From: Zoogloeaceae bacterium
Lineage (GTDB): Bacteria; Pseudomonadota; Gammaproteobacteria; Burkholderiales; Rhodocyclaceae
NCBI GenBank assembly: GCA_031274855.1
Contig: JAISPO010000063.1
Span: 1-11,462 of the forward strand
Length of the DNA: 11,462 bases
Reading direction: 5' to 3'
Of the stretch, positions 1 through 7,423 are shown piece by piece. Under the pieces are notes generated by a model. That model did not search any database and was not told the DNA's origin. It was given only the letters and a program-made list of their open reading frames with translations. The stretch's first letter is position 1. Every line of letters begins with the position of its first letter. The translations under genes were made by a program, and so were the position numbers.

Positions 1-1
1 C

Positions 2-535
2 GAAGCCAAGCGGATATTTGCCGAAGCCGATTTGATCCACTCGGCAGCCGAAGTCACTCAGGCCATAGACCGGCTGGCCGCCGAAATTACCGCGCGTCTG
101 GCCAACGCGCATCCGCTGGCGCTGACGGTGATGACCGGCGGCATCATCTTCGCGGGGCAACTGCTGCCGCGTCTGCCGTTCCCGCTCGAACACGACTACC
201 TGCACCTCACCCGTTACGGCGCGGCAACTTCAGGCGGCGAACTGCATTGGCTGGCCGAGCCGCGCACGCCCGTCGCGGGCCGCACTGTGCTGGTGCTCGA
301 CGACATCCTCGACGAAGGCATCACACTCGCCGCCATCAAAACCCGCCTGCTAGCCCAAGGCGCAAGCGAATGTCTGATCGCTGTTCTCAGCGAAAAAGAC
401 CTGCCTCACCCCAAGCCCGTACAGCCGGATTTTGTCGGCCTGCGCCTGCCCAACCGCTACGTCTTCGGCTGCGGCATGGACGTCAGTGGCGCCTGGCGCA
501 ATCTCCCCGCAATCTACGCGGTGAAGGGCGCCTGA
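2..535 (+). CDS. hpt: Hypoxanthine-guanine phosphoribosyltransferase, 5'-truncated by the window
   Basis: Salvage enzyme that transfers the phosphoribosyl group of PRPP to hypoxanthine or guanine, giving IMP or GMP in the cytoplasm. The reading frame is open from base 2 (E-A-K-R-I-F...), so the true start lies upstream; a TTG at 32 is only an internal codon. About 177 residues are visible, close to a full small bacterial HPRT, so only a few N-terminal residues should be missing. The type I PRTase PRPP-binding loop is clear (VLVLDDILDEGIT), and the C-terminal purine-contact segment reads DFVGLRLPNRYVFG...MD, with the final Asp of this signature conserved. It is convergent with typA, with 7 bp between the stop codons and no terminator visible. 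The purine phosphorylase mtnP lies just beyond typA and would supply its hypoxanthine. Family assignment is firm; exact base preference (hypoxanthine versus guanine) cannot be read from sequence. Confidence 0.93.
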   Translation, partial: EAKRIFAEADLIHSAAEVTQAIDRLAAEITARLANAHPLALTVMTGGIIFAGQLLPRLPFPLEHDYLHLTRYGAATSGGELHWLAEPRTPVAGRTVLVLDDILDEGITLAAIKTRLLAQGASECLIAVLSEKDLPHPKPVQPDFVGLRLPNRYVFGCGMDVSGAWRNLPAIYAVKGA

Positions 536-542
536 TCTGGCC

Positions 543-2360
<1,818 letters not shown>

Positions 2361-2397
2361 GGGGAAAAGACCGGCAGGGGCAGATAAAAGGGGGCGC

Positions 2398-2406
2398 ATT
2401 CTAGCA
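2398..2406 (-). promoter_or_regulatory. Predicted extended -10 promoter of typA
   Basis: On the minus strand this reads TGCTAGAAT, an extended -10 (TGN plus TAGAAT, one mismatch to TATAAT). No good -35 lies 16-18 bp upstream, as is common for extended -10 promoters. Transcription would begin near 2391, giving a leader of about 31 nt to the ATG at 2360. This excludes the ATG at 2399 as a start on this transcript. The element is one arm of the inverted repeat at 2398-2433. Prediction from sequence only. Confidence 0.5.
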
Positions 2407-2424
2407 TGGGGCCACCCTTCGACA

Positions 2425-2433
2425 TGCTAAAAT
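2425..2433 (+). promoter_or_regulatory. Predicted extended -10 promoter of mtnP
   Basis: Reads TGCTAAAAT: TGN followed by TAAAAT, one mismatch to TATAAT, again with no clear -35. The predicted start is near 2440, leaving a 20-nt leader that contains the AAGGAA ribosome site at 2448-2453. It mirrors the typA element on the other strand; the two face away from each other and their upstream polymerase footprints would overlap. Prediction only. Confidence 0.5.
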
Positions 2434-2450
2434 TTTCAAGAATTTTCAAG
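2431..2450 (+). repeat. Tandem 10-bp direct repeat in the mtnP leader
   Basis: AATTTTCAAG occurs twice without a gap (2431-2440 and 2441-2450), followed by GAATTTC, a partial third copy of the motif. It overlaps the end of the predicted -10, the transcription start and the beginning of the ribosome site of mtnP. The tract is AT-rich in an otherwise GC-rich window. It may arise from slippage or help melt DNA at the promoter; no function is shown. Confidence 0.7.
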
Positions 2451-2453
2451 GAA
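2448..2453 (+). promoter_or_regulatory. Ribosome binding site that sets the mtnP start
   Basis: AAGGAA lies 6 nt before the ATG at 2460. It selects this start over the in-frame ATG at 2406, which has no Shine-Dalgarno sequence and lies upstream of the predicted transcription start. Confidence 0.7.
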
Positions 2454-2459
2454 TTTCAT

Positions 2460-3212
2460 ATGCTTGCAGTCATCGGCGGCAGCGGTTTGACACAGTTGGC
2501 AAATCTTGAAGTCACTCGGCGCGAGGTCGTGCGGACGCCGTTCGGCGAGCCTTCGGGGGCGCTGACTTTCGGCTGCATTGGCTGTCAGGATGTCGTATTT
2601 CTCGCCCGTCATGGCTATGGGCACACAATTCCGCCGCATCAAGTGAACTACCGCGCCAACCTGTGGGCGCTGGCGCGGGTTGCCGGCGCTGCCGGCATCG
2701 TCTCGGTCGGTTCGGTCGGCGGCATTCGGGCCGATCTCAAGCCCGGCATGTTGGCCACGCCCAATCAAATACTCGATTACACCTGGGGCCGCAATGTCAC
2801 CTTTCACGAAGGTAACGGCGCGCAGGTTACGCATATCGACTTCACCGAACCCTACGACAGCGAATTGCGGCAACAGCTACTTGCCGCCGCGCAAAGAGCC
2901 GGCGAAACCCTGCTCGACGGCGGTGTCTACGCCGCCACTCAAGGCCCACGGCTGGAAACTGCTGCCGAGGTTAATCGTCTTGAGCGCGATGGGGCGGATA
3001 TGGTCGGCATGACCGGTATGCCCGAAGCATCGCTGGCGCGTGAACTCGGCGTTCCCTACGCGACGATCTGCGTCGTCACCAACTGGGCTGCCGGACGCGG
3101 CGACAGCCGCAACACCATCATCTTCGCCAAAATCGAAGAAGTCCTCCAAGCCTCGCTTAGCCGCGTGCGGCGGATCATCGGGCATTTGTGCGAAGCAGGG
3201 GACAGGGTTTAG
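2460..3212 (+). CDS. mtnP: S-methyl-5'-thioinosine phosphorylase (PNP/MTAP family)
   Basis: Phosphorolytic enzyme of the MTAP/PNP family; in Pseudomonas the close relative PA3004 cleaves S-methyl-5'-thioinosine (MTI) to hypoxanthine and 5-methylthioribose 1-phosphate. The product has 250 residues, normal for the family. Visible signatures are the N-terminal phosphate loop IGGSGLTQL (about 5-13), LARHGYGH (48-55), PPHQVNYRANLWAL (58-71), THIDFTEPYD (124-133), TQGPRLET (160-167) and GMTGMPEASLARE (183-195). Asn208 (VVTNWAAG) stands where adenine-specific MTAPs have an Asp and 6-oxopurine phosphorylases have Asn, which favours MTI or another 6-oxopurine over methylthioadenosine. Start chosen by AAGGAA at 2448 and by homology. 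It is divergent from typA, and its stop overlaps that of glnD. Nearby hpt could reuse the hypoxanthine. Plain MTA phosphorylase activity is the main alternative. Confidence 0.9.
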   Translation: MLAVIGGSGLTQLANLEVTRREVVRTPFGEPSGALTFGCIGCQDVVFLARHGYGHTIPPHQVNYRANLWALARVAGAAGIVSVGSVGGIRADLKPGMLATPNQILDYTWGRNVTFHEGNGAQVTHIDFTEPYDSELRQQLLAAAQRAGETLLDGGVYAATQGPRLETAAEVNRLERDGADMVGMTGMPEASLARELGVPYATICVVTNWAAGRGDSRNTIIFAKIEEVLQASLSRVRRIIGHLCEAGDRV

Positions 3213-5794
3213 TTTTTACTGAATTCTGAAACCTGTAGCGCTTCAAGCAGTTCCTGTTCGAGGTGCACCAGCGTTGCTGTCTGGCTCAATTCGTCGCCGC
3301 TGATGAGGAAAATATCTTCGACCCGTTCGCCGAGGGTGGCGATTTTCGCGGAGCGGATGAAAATGCCGTGGCGGCTGAGGATGCGGGCGACCGAGTAGAG
3401 CAGGCCGGGGCGGTCGGCGGCGGTGATCGACATGATGTGCTGAAGGCCGCCTTCGTCCGGCTGGATCGACACTTCCGGCACGATGGGGAAATGTTTGACC
3501 TGACGGGACAACCGTGCCGGTGGCGGCGGCGCCAGCGGCGGCTGCGTTTTGAGACACTCGGCGAGATCGTGTTCGATGAAGCCGATCAAGTCGCGGTAGG
3601 TCTGCGCTTCTTCGCCGGGGATGAGCAGCGCGAAACTGTCCAGCGCGTAGCCGTGCCGGGTGGTATGCACCTTGGCTTCGGCAATCGACATGCCGTGGCG
3701 GGCGAAAAAACCGCAAATGCGGGCGAACAGATTGGGCTGGTCGGCCACATAAATCATTACTTGAATGCCGTCGCCGCCCGGATTGACGCGGGCGCATACG
3801 ATTGGCTCCGGCGTATCGGGGCGGTCATGGAGCGTCTGCGTGTGCCAAGCGATTTCGTCGGCGTCGTGGCGCAGGAAGTAGCCGGTATCGAGTTGCTGCC
3901 AGAGCGGGATTTCGATATTCGGACGCAGCCCGCGCAGGCGCAGCAGGGCGCGGGTTTCTTCCTGACGCTCCGGCACGCCGGCCATTTCGAAGGGCGCGTC
4001 GCCGCGCAGGAATTTCGCGGTCGCTTGGAACAGGTCTTCCAGTAATTTGCTCTTCCAGGCGCTCCAGACCTTGGGACTGGTGCCGCGAATATCGGCGACA
4101 GTCAGCAGATAGAGCGCCGTGAGGCGGCGTTTCGTGCCTGCGATACCGGCGAAATGCCGGATCACCTGCGGGTCGGCGAGGTCCTGCTTTTGCGCGACTT
4201 GGGACATCGTTAAATGTTGTCCGACCAGAAATACGATCAGATCGGCATCCTCTCCGGTAATGCCGTGCCGTTTGCAAAAACGGCGCGCGGCTATCATGCC
4301 CAGTTGCGAGTGGTCGCCGCCGCGGCCTTTGGCAATGTCGTGAAACAGCGCCGCCACATAAAGCAGCCAGGGTTTGTCGAAGGCGGTCATCAAATCGGTG
4401 CAGAACGGGTACTCGTGGGCAAACTCAGGCATCGCGAAGCGCCTCAGATTGCGAATCACTTGCAGGATGTGATGATCCACTGTGTAGGCATGGAACAGGT
4501 CGTGCTGCATCTGGTCGACAATGCGGCCAAATACCGGCAGATATTGACCGAGGATGCCGTACTGGTTCATCCGCCGCAATGCGCGGGTCAGGCCGCGGCC
4601 GTTCCGAAATAGCTGCATGAAAAGTTCCGGCGCTTGCGGATGCTTGCGCAATGCGACGCCCGAACGTCGACCGGCCTGCCAGAGCGCGCGCAATGTCCGT
4701 ACTGTCATGCCGTGCAATTCGGGATGACGCGCCATGAGCAGGAAGGCTTCGAGTATCGTCTGCGGCGCGTCTTCAAACAGGCTGTCGCGGCGGATGTCCA
4801 GCAGGTCGCGCACCGTCTGGAAGTGCTGGTCGATGGCAACGGGCGTGGCGGCGGGCGCGGGGGATATCGCCAGCGAAATCTTTTGCAGCACCAGCGTATT
4901 GAGCTGCATCACCAGCTTGGCATTCCGGTAGTAACGCTGCATCAGAACTTCCGCCGCCCGCTTGGCGGCCGTTGGCGCGATGCCGAAACTGCGGGCGATG
5001 GTTTCCTGAAGCTCGAAGGAGAGACGATCTTCGCGGCGTCCGGCGCCATGGTGCAGGCGGATGCGCAAATGGCGCAGGAAGGATTCCGTATGCGCCAGTT
5101 GCCGGGTTTCTTCCGTGGTCAGCGCCACGGCCTGCGAGAGCTTGCGCCAGCCGTTGCCGAGCTTCGCTGCCCGCGCTGTCCAGAGAATGACTTGTAAATC
5201 CCGCAAACCGCCGGGGCTTTCCTTGCAATTCGGTTCGAGACTGTAGTGGGTATCGTTGCGGCGCGAATACCGCCCTGCCTGTTCAAGCCGCTTGGCCTTG
5301 AAGAATTCGGCGGGGTCGAGGCAGGCATCAAAGCGGCTGGCGAATTCCCTGAACAGTTCGCTGTTTCCGCAAATGAGCCGCGCTTCGAGCAGGGTGGTTT
5401 GCACCGTGATGTCGCGCTCGGCTTCATCCAGACATTCGGCGATAGTGCGAACGCTATGGCCGACATCCAGACCGATATCCCAGAGCAGGCCGATCAGCGG
5501 CCCCAGCCGGGCAGGGTCGCCGCTTTCCGGCGTCAGGAACAGCAAATCCACGTCCGAGCAGGGATAAAGCTCGCCGTGGCCATAACCGCCGACGGCGGCC
5601 AGCGCGACATCGGCGGGCATCGCCATGTTGCGCCAAAGATCGCGCAAGGCTTGATCGACCAGCCGCGCGCGGCCTCTCAACAGCCTGACCGCCGAACCGT
5701 CTGTTTCGTAAGCGGCGCGTAACTGCTGCTGGCCTGCGCGCAATCCCTCTCGCGTTTTGGCGATCAAATCCGGCGCGGCAAGGGTATCGGCCAT
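3209..5794 (-). CDS. glnD: Bifunctional PII uridylyltransferase / uridylyl-removing enzyme
   Basis: Nitrogen sensor: uridylylates PII proteins (GlnB/GlnK) when glutamine is low and removes UMP when glutamine is high, so controlling glutamine synthetase adenylylation and NtrBC. 861 residues, close to the E. coli enzyme. Order of domains: nucleotidyltransferase with GGYGHGELYPCSDVDLLFL at about 69-87 (metal-binding Asp81 and Asp83), the NTase-associated helical region to about 330 (KESPGGLRDLQ at 191-201), HD phosphohydrolase domain about 430-560 with His485-Asp486 (ALFHDIAKGRGGDHS) and upstream histidines near 435-442, then two ACT domains at about 677-750 and 786-855 for glutamine sensing. 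All catalytic signatures look intact, so both activities are expected. The start is 10 bp after the map stop; no Shine-Dalgarno is visible, so coupled translation within a map-glnD operon is likely. Its TAA overlaps the mtnP TAG on the other strand. Confidence 0.98.
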   Translation of the reverse strand: MADTLAAPDLIAKTREGLRAGQQQLRAAYETDGSAVRLLRGRARLVDQALRDLWRNMAMPADVALAAVGGYGHGELYPCSDVDLLFLTPESGDPARLGPLIGLLWDIGLDVGHSVRTIAECLDEAERDITVQTTLLEARLICGNSELFREFASRFDACLDPAEFFKAKRLEQAGRYSRRNDTHYSLEPNCKESPGGLRDLQVILWTARAAKLGNGWRKLSQAVALTTEETRQLAHTESFLRHLRIRLHHGAGRREDRLSFELQETIARSFGIAPTAAKRAAEVLMQRYYRNAKLVMQLNTLVLQKISLAISPAPAATPVAIDQHFQTVRDLLDIRRDSLFEDAPQTILEAFLLMARHPELHGMTVRTLRALWQAGRRSGVALRKHPQAPELFMQLFRNGRGLTRALRRMNQYGILGQYLPVFGRIVDQMQHDLFHAYTVDHHILQVIRNLRRFAMPEFAHEYPFCTDLMTAFDKPWLLYVAALFHDIAKGRGGDHSQLGMIAARRFCKRHGITGEDADLIVFLVGQHLTMSQVAQKQDLADPQVIRHFAGIAGTKRRLTALYLLTVADIRGTSPKVWSAWKSKLLEDLFQATAKFLRGDAPFEMAGVPERQEETRALLRLRGLRPNIEIPLWQQLDTGYFLRHDADEIAWHTQTLHDRPDTPEPIVCARVNPGGDGIQVMIYVADQPNLFARICGFFARHGMSIAEAKVHTTRHGYALDSFALLIPGEEAQTYRDLIGFIEHDLAECLKTQPPLAPPPPARLSRQVKHFPIVPEVSIQPDEGGLQHIMSITAADRPGLLYSVARILSRHGIFIRSAKIATLGERVEDIFLISGDELSQTATLVHLEQELLEALQVSEFSKN

Positions 5795-5804
5795 GGCGGC
5801 CCGA

Positions 5805-6605
5805 TCAGGCGGCAGCGAAAGGATTCGTTGGCGCTCCGGCTGACAGCGTCAGGATTTCAGCGCCGGTGGCCGTGACGGCGATGGTGTGCTCCCACTGGGC
5901 CGACAGGCTGCGGTCTTTGGTAACGATAGTCCAGCCATCGGCAAGCTCGGAAATCGCCGCCTTGCCAGCGTTAATCATCGGCTCGATGGTGAAAACCATG
6001 CCCGCGAGCAACTCAGGGCCGGTACCCGCCTTGCCGTAGTGAAGCACCTGCGGCTCCTCGTGGAAACTGCGGCCAATACCGTGGCCGCAAAACTCGCGGA
6101 CAACCGAAAACCCGTTCTTTTCCGCGTGGCGCTGAATGGCCGCGCCGATATCGCCCAGCCGCGCGCCGGCCTTGACCTGCGCGATGCCCAGCCAAAGACA
6201 CTCATGGGTGATCCGGCACAACCGCTTGGCCAGAATGGAAGCCTCGCCGACGATGAACATGCGGCTGCTATCGCCGTGCCAGCCATCCTTGATGGTCGTG
6301 ATGTCCAGATTGACGATATCGCCTTTTTTCAGGGGCCGGTCGTTCGGCACGCCGTGGCAGACCTGATGATTGACCGAAGCGCAGATCGACTTGGGATAGG
6401 GCTGATAACCCGGCGGCGCGTAATTAAGCGGGGCTGGAGTGCAGCCCTGCGCATCCACCATATAGCGGTGACAAAGCCGGTCCAGCTCGCCGGTTGTCAC
6501 GCCCGCCTTGACGAAAGGAGCGATGTAATCCAGAACCTCCCCCGCCAGCCGCCCCGCCAGCCGTATGCCCTCGATTTCCTTGTCGGTCTTGATGTTAATT
6601 GCCAT
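5805..6605 (-). CDS. map: Type I methionine aminopeptidase
   Basis: Removes the initiator methionine from nascent proteins as they emerge from the ribosome; essential in most bacteria. 266 residues, the standard length for the short type Ia enzyme without an N-terminal extension. The five metal ligands are present: Asp101 (NLDITTIKDG), Asp112 (HGDSSRMF), His175 (CGHGIG), Glu208 (FTIEPMI) and Glu239 (QWEHTIAV); His84 (VCHGVPND) matches the substrate-binding histidine. The start MAINIKTDKEIEGIR agrees with the family. There is no Shine-Dalgarno before the ATG; instead TAGAAT (6612-6617 on the minus strand) ends exactly 6 nt before it. map-glnD adjacency is shared with E. coli and many proteobacteria, but rpsB, the usual upstream neighbour of map, is absent here and a tetR gene takes its place. 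Confidence 0.97.
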   Translation of the reverse strand: MAINIKTDKEIEGIRLAGRLAGEVLDYIAPFVKAGVTTGELDRLCHRYMVDAQGCTPAPLNYAPPGYQPYPKSICASVNHQVCHGVPNDRPLKKGDIVNLDITTIKDGWHGDSSRMFIVGEASILAKRLCRITHECLWLGIAQVKAGARLGDIGAAIQRHAEKNGFSVVREFCGHGIGRSFHEEPQVLHYGKAGTGPELLAGMVFTIEPMINAGKAAISELADGWTIVTKDRSLSAQWEHTIAVTATGAEILTLSAGAPTNPFAAA

Positions 6606-6611
6606 GGCGGC

Positions 6612-6617
6612 ATTCTA
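6612..6617 (-). promoter_or_regulatory. Possible -10 element giving a leaderless map transcript
   Basis: On the minus strand TAGAAT is followed by 6 nt and then the map ATG, so the predicted transcription start is the A of the ATG. This fits the absence of a Shine-Dalgarno sequence. However, no -35 (TGAGTC at 17 bp) and no extended TGN are present, so support is weak and a promoter further upstream is equally possible. Confidence 0.2.
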
Positions 6618-6643
6618 CCGCGACAGATTTCAGCGACTCACTC

Positions 6644-6680
6644 GTTATTCCCGTGCAGTTTCCGCCTCCGTGGGAATGAC
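6644..6680. repeat. Degenerate palindromic intergenic repeat (REP-like hairpin)
   Basis: GTTATTCCC (6644-6652) and GGGAATGAC (6672-6680) pair as a 9-bp stem with one G-T wobble, extendable by two wobbles and one G-C pair, around a 13- to 19-nt loop. The ATTCCC...GGGAAT core resembles the short palindromes scattered between genes of many proteobacteria. It sits in the 110-bp gap between the tetR stop and the map start. No T-tract follows the stem on either strand, so a classical intrinsic terminator for tetR is not supported. The rest of the gap shows only a weak TAGAAT next to the map start. Confidence 0.45.
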
Positions 6681-6715
6681 AGGGTGAATGTGTGAGGATT
6701 TAAATCAAAAATGCG

Positions 6716-7303
6716 CTAAGTTGAAACACAGGCGATGCAGTCTGCGATCCAGACTTTGGCGGCGGCGGGGTTGGGCAGGAAGTGGTCGCAGCGCATGAGC
6801 GAGAAGCCGAATACATAGGCGTAAAGCAGGAGGCTGCGGGCAGTGGCTTCGGCGGGGGAGGCACCGAGTTTTTCGAAAAGGCGGGCTGTGCAGCGCATCC
6901 GCTCCGCGTCGACTTCCGCGACGATGGCCGTAGCGCGCGTATCGCGGTTGGCCCATTCCCGCACGGCCAGTTCGATCGGTAGCCCTTTCCGGTTGCGGCT
7001 GGTTGAATAGACCTCAAGCGTGTGCCGCAAGGCGGCAAGTTCTTTGCCGGAGGGCGCGGCAGTTTGCTTGTGGATGTCGGCAATGCGGCCGAGTTTCCAT
7101 GCTTCAAGCACCGCGCCGACGAGATCGTGCCGATCCTCAAAATGCCAGTAGAAGCTGCCCTTGGTAACATTCAGCCGCTTGGCTAGCGTTTCGACGCGCA
7201 AGCCGGCGTGGCCCTCTTCCGAGAGCGCCGCCAACGCACCCTTGATCCATGCGGATCGGTCGAGTGATGGCTGGCGGGCTTTGCGGATGGTCTTTTCTTC
7301 CAT
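6716..7303 (-). CDS. TetR/AcrR-family transcriptional regulator, probably of the etf operon
   Basis: 195-residue one-component repressor. The N-terminal DNA-binding domain (about 15-62) has the TetR helix-turn-helix signature VETLAKRLNVTKGSFYWHF at 37-55, followed by EDRHDLVGAVLEAW. The remainder (about 65-195) is the variable ligand-binding and dimerisation domain, with no recognisable substrate signature. It is divergent from etfB-etfA-acyl-CoA dehydrogenase across 120 bp. The gap holds two matching 18-bp palindromes, one of which overlaps its own start codon, so autoregulation plus control of etfBA is the obvious inference. TetR-type regulators of fatty-acid and branched-chain acid catabolism are known in proteobacteria, often released by acyl-CoA, but the effector here is unknown. 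The palindrome does not look like the GAAAC/GTTTC-type PsrA operator. No Shine-Dalgarno is visible before the ATG at 7303. Confidence 0.9.
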   Translation of the reverse strand: MEEKTIRKARQPSLDRSAWIKGALAALSEEGHAGLRVETLAKRLNVTKGSFYWHFEDRHDLVGAVLEAWKLGRIADIHKQTAAPSGKELAALRHTLEVYSTSRNRKGLPIELAVREWANRDTRATAIVAEVDAERMRCTARLFEKLGASPAEATARSLLLYAYVFGFSLMRCDHFLPNPAAAKVWIADCIACVST

Positions 7304-7317
7304 ACGGTTCAGTATTG
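7300..7317. promoter_or_regulatory. Predicted TetR operator, site 1 (over the tetR start)
   Basis: CCATAC-N6-GTATTG. The two half-sites match in 5 of 6 positions after reverse complementing (CCATAC/CAATAC), and the left part CCATACG and right part GTATTG are identical to site 2. It covers the tetR ATG and the 14 bases before it, where bound repressor would block transcription or translation start of tetR. Confidence 0.6.
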
Positions 7318-7331
7318 AAAATTGGTCAAAC

Positions 7332-7360
7332 TTGGATTAGCATAGCATAGACCATACGAT
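7332..7360 (+). promoter_or_regulatory. Candidate etfBA promoter
   Basis: TTGGAT (7332-7337), 17-bp spacer, TACGAT (7355-7360; 4 of 6 to TATAAT). The -35 is poor. The start would fall near 7367, giving a leader of about 57 nt to the TTG at 7424. It is preferred because operator site 2 covers the -10. Weak on sequence alone. Confidence 0.3.
7339..7347 (-). promoter_or_regulatory. Candidate extended -10 promoter of tetR
   Basis: The minus strand reads TGCTATGCT, TGN plus TATGCT (4 of 6). The start would be near 7332, about 29 nt before the tetR ATG. It lies in a small tandem repeat (AGCAT twice, 7339-7348). Operator site 2 would cover its -35 region and site 1 its leader. Low confidence. Confidence 0.2.
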
Positions 7361-7369
7361 ACCGTATTG
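7352..7369. promoter_or_regulatory. Predicted TetR operator, site 2 (over the etfB promoter)
   Basis: CCATACG-N5-GTATTG, 13 of 18 bases shared with site 1 in the same orientation, and internally more symmetric (ATACG-N4-CGTAT). Its centre is 52 bp from that of site 1, close to five helical turns, so dimers on both sites would lie on the same DNA face. It overlaps the candidate -10 of etfB and the -35 region of the candidate tetR promoter. Confidence 0.65.
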
Positions 7370-7411
7370 GGCTACAGCCGTTACACTTACTAATTACGTT
7401 TAACTAATGTC

Positions 7412-7417
7412 AGGAGA
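7412..7417 (+). promoter_or_regulatory. Strong ribosome site that sets a TTG start for etfB
   Basis: AGGAGA is 6 nt before the TTG at 7424. No ATG or GTG in frame fits the conserved N-terminus MKILIPVKRVVDYN, so TTG is the start. Confidence 0.8.
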
Positions 7418-7423
7418 ACCAGC

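Larger units (their letters stand above)
2398..2433. repeat. Inverted repeat carrying both divergent -10 elements
   Basis: Left arm ATTCTAGCATG (2398-2408) and right arm CATGCTAAAAT (2423-2433) are reverse complements at 10 of 11 positions, separated by 14 nt. Each arm contains the predicted extended -10 of one divergent gene, so the symmetry may simply reflect two similar promoters back to back. It could alternatively be the operator of a dimeric regulator. Confidence 0.65.

Noticed and set aside
2361..2399. Longer typA start at 2399
   Set aside because: Adds residues absent from the family and lies inside the predicted -10 element; the start at 2360 aligns with BipA N-termini.
2406..2459. 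Longer mtnP start at 2406
   Set aside because: No ribosome site, upstream of the predicted transcription start, and the extra residues do not match the family; 2460 has AAGGAA.
3263..4045. Open frames on the plus strand inside glnD (also 4214-5197)
   Set aside because: Opposite the intact ACT and HD domains of glnD; no recognisable protein signature.
5886..6695. Plus-strand open frame covering map
   Set aside because: Antisense shadow of a fully conserved essential gene.
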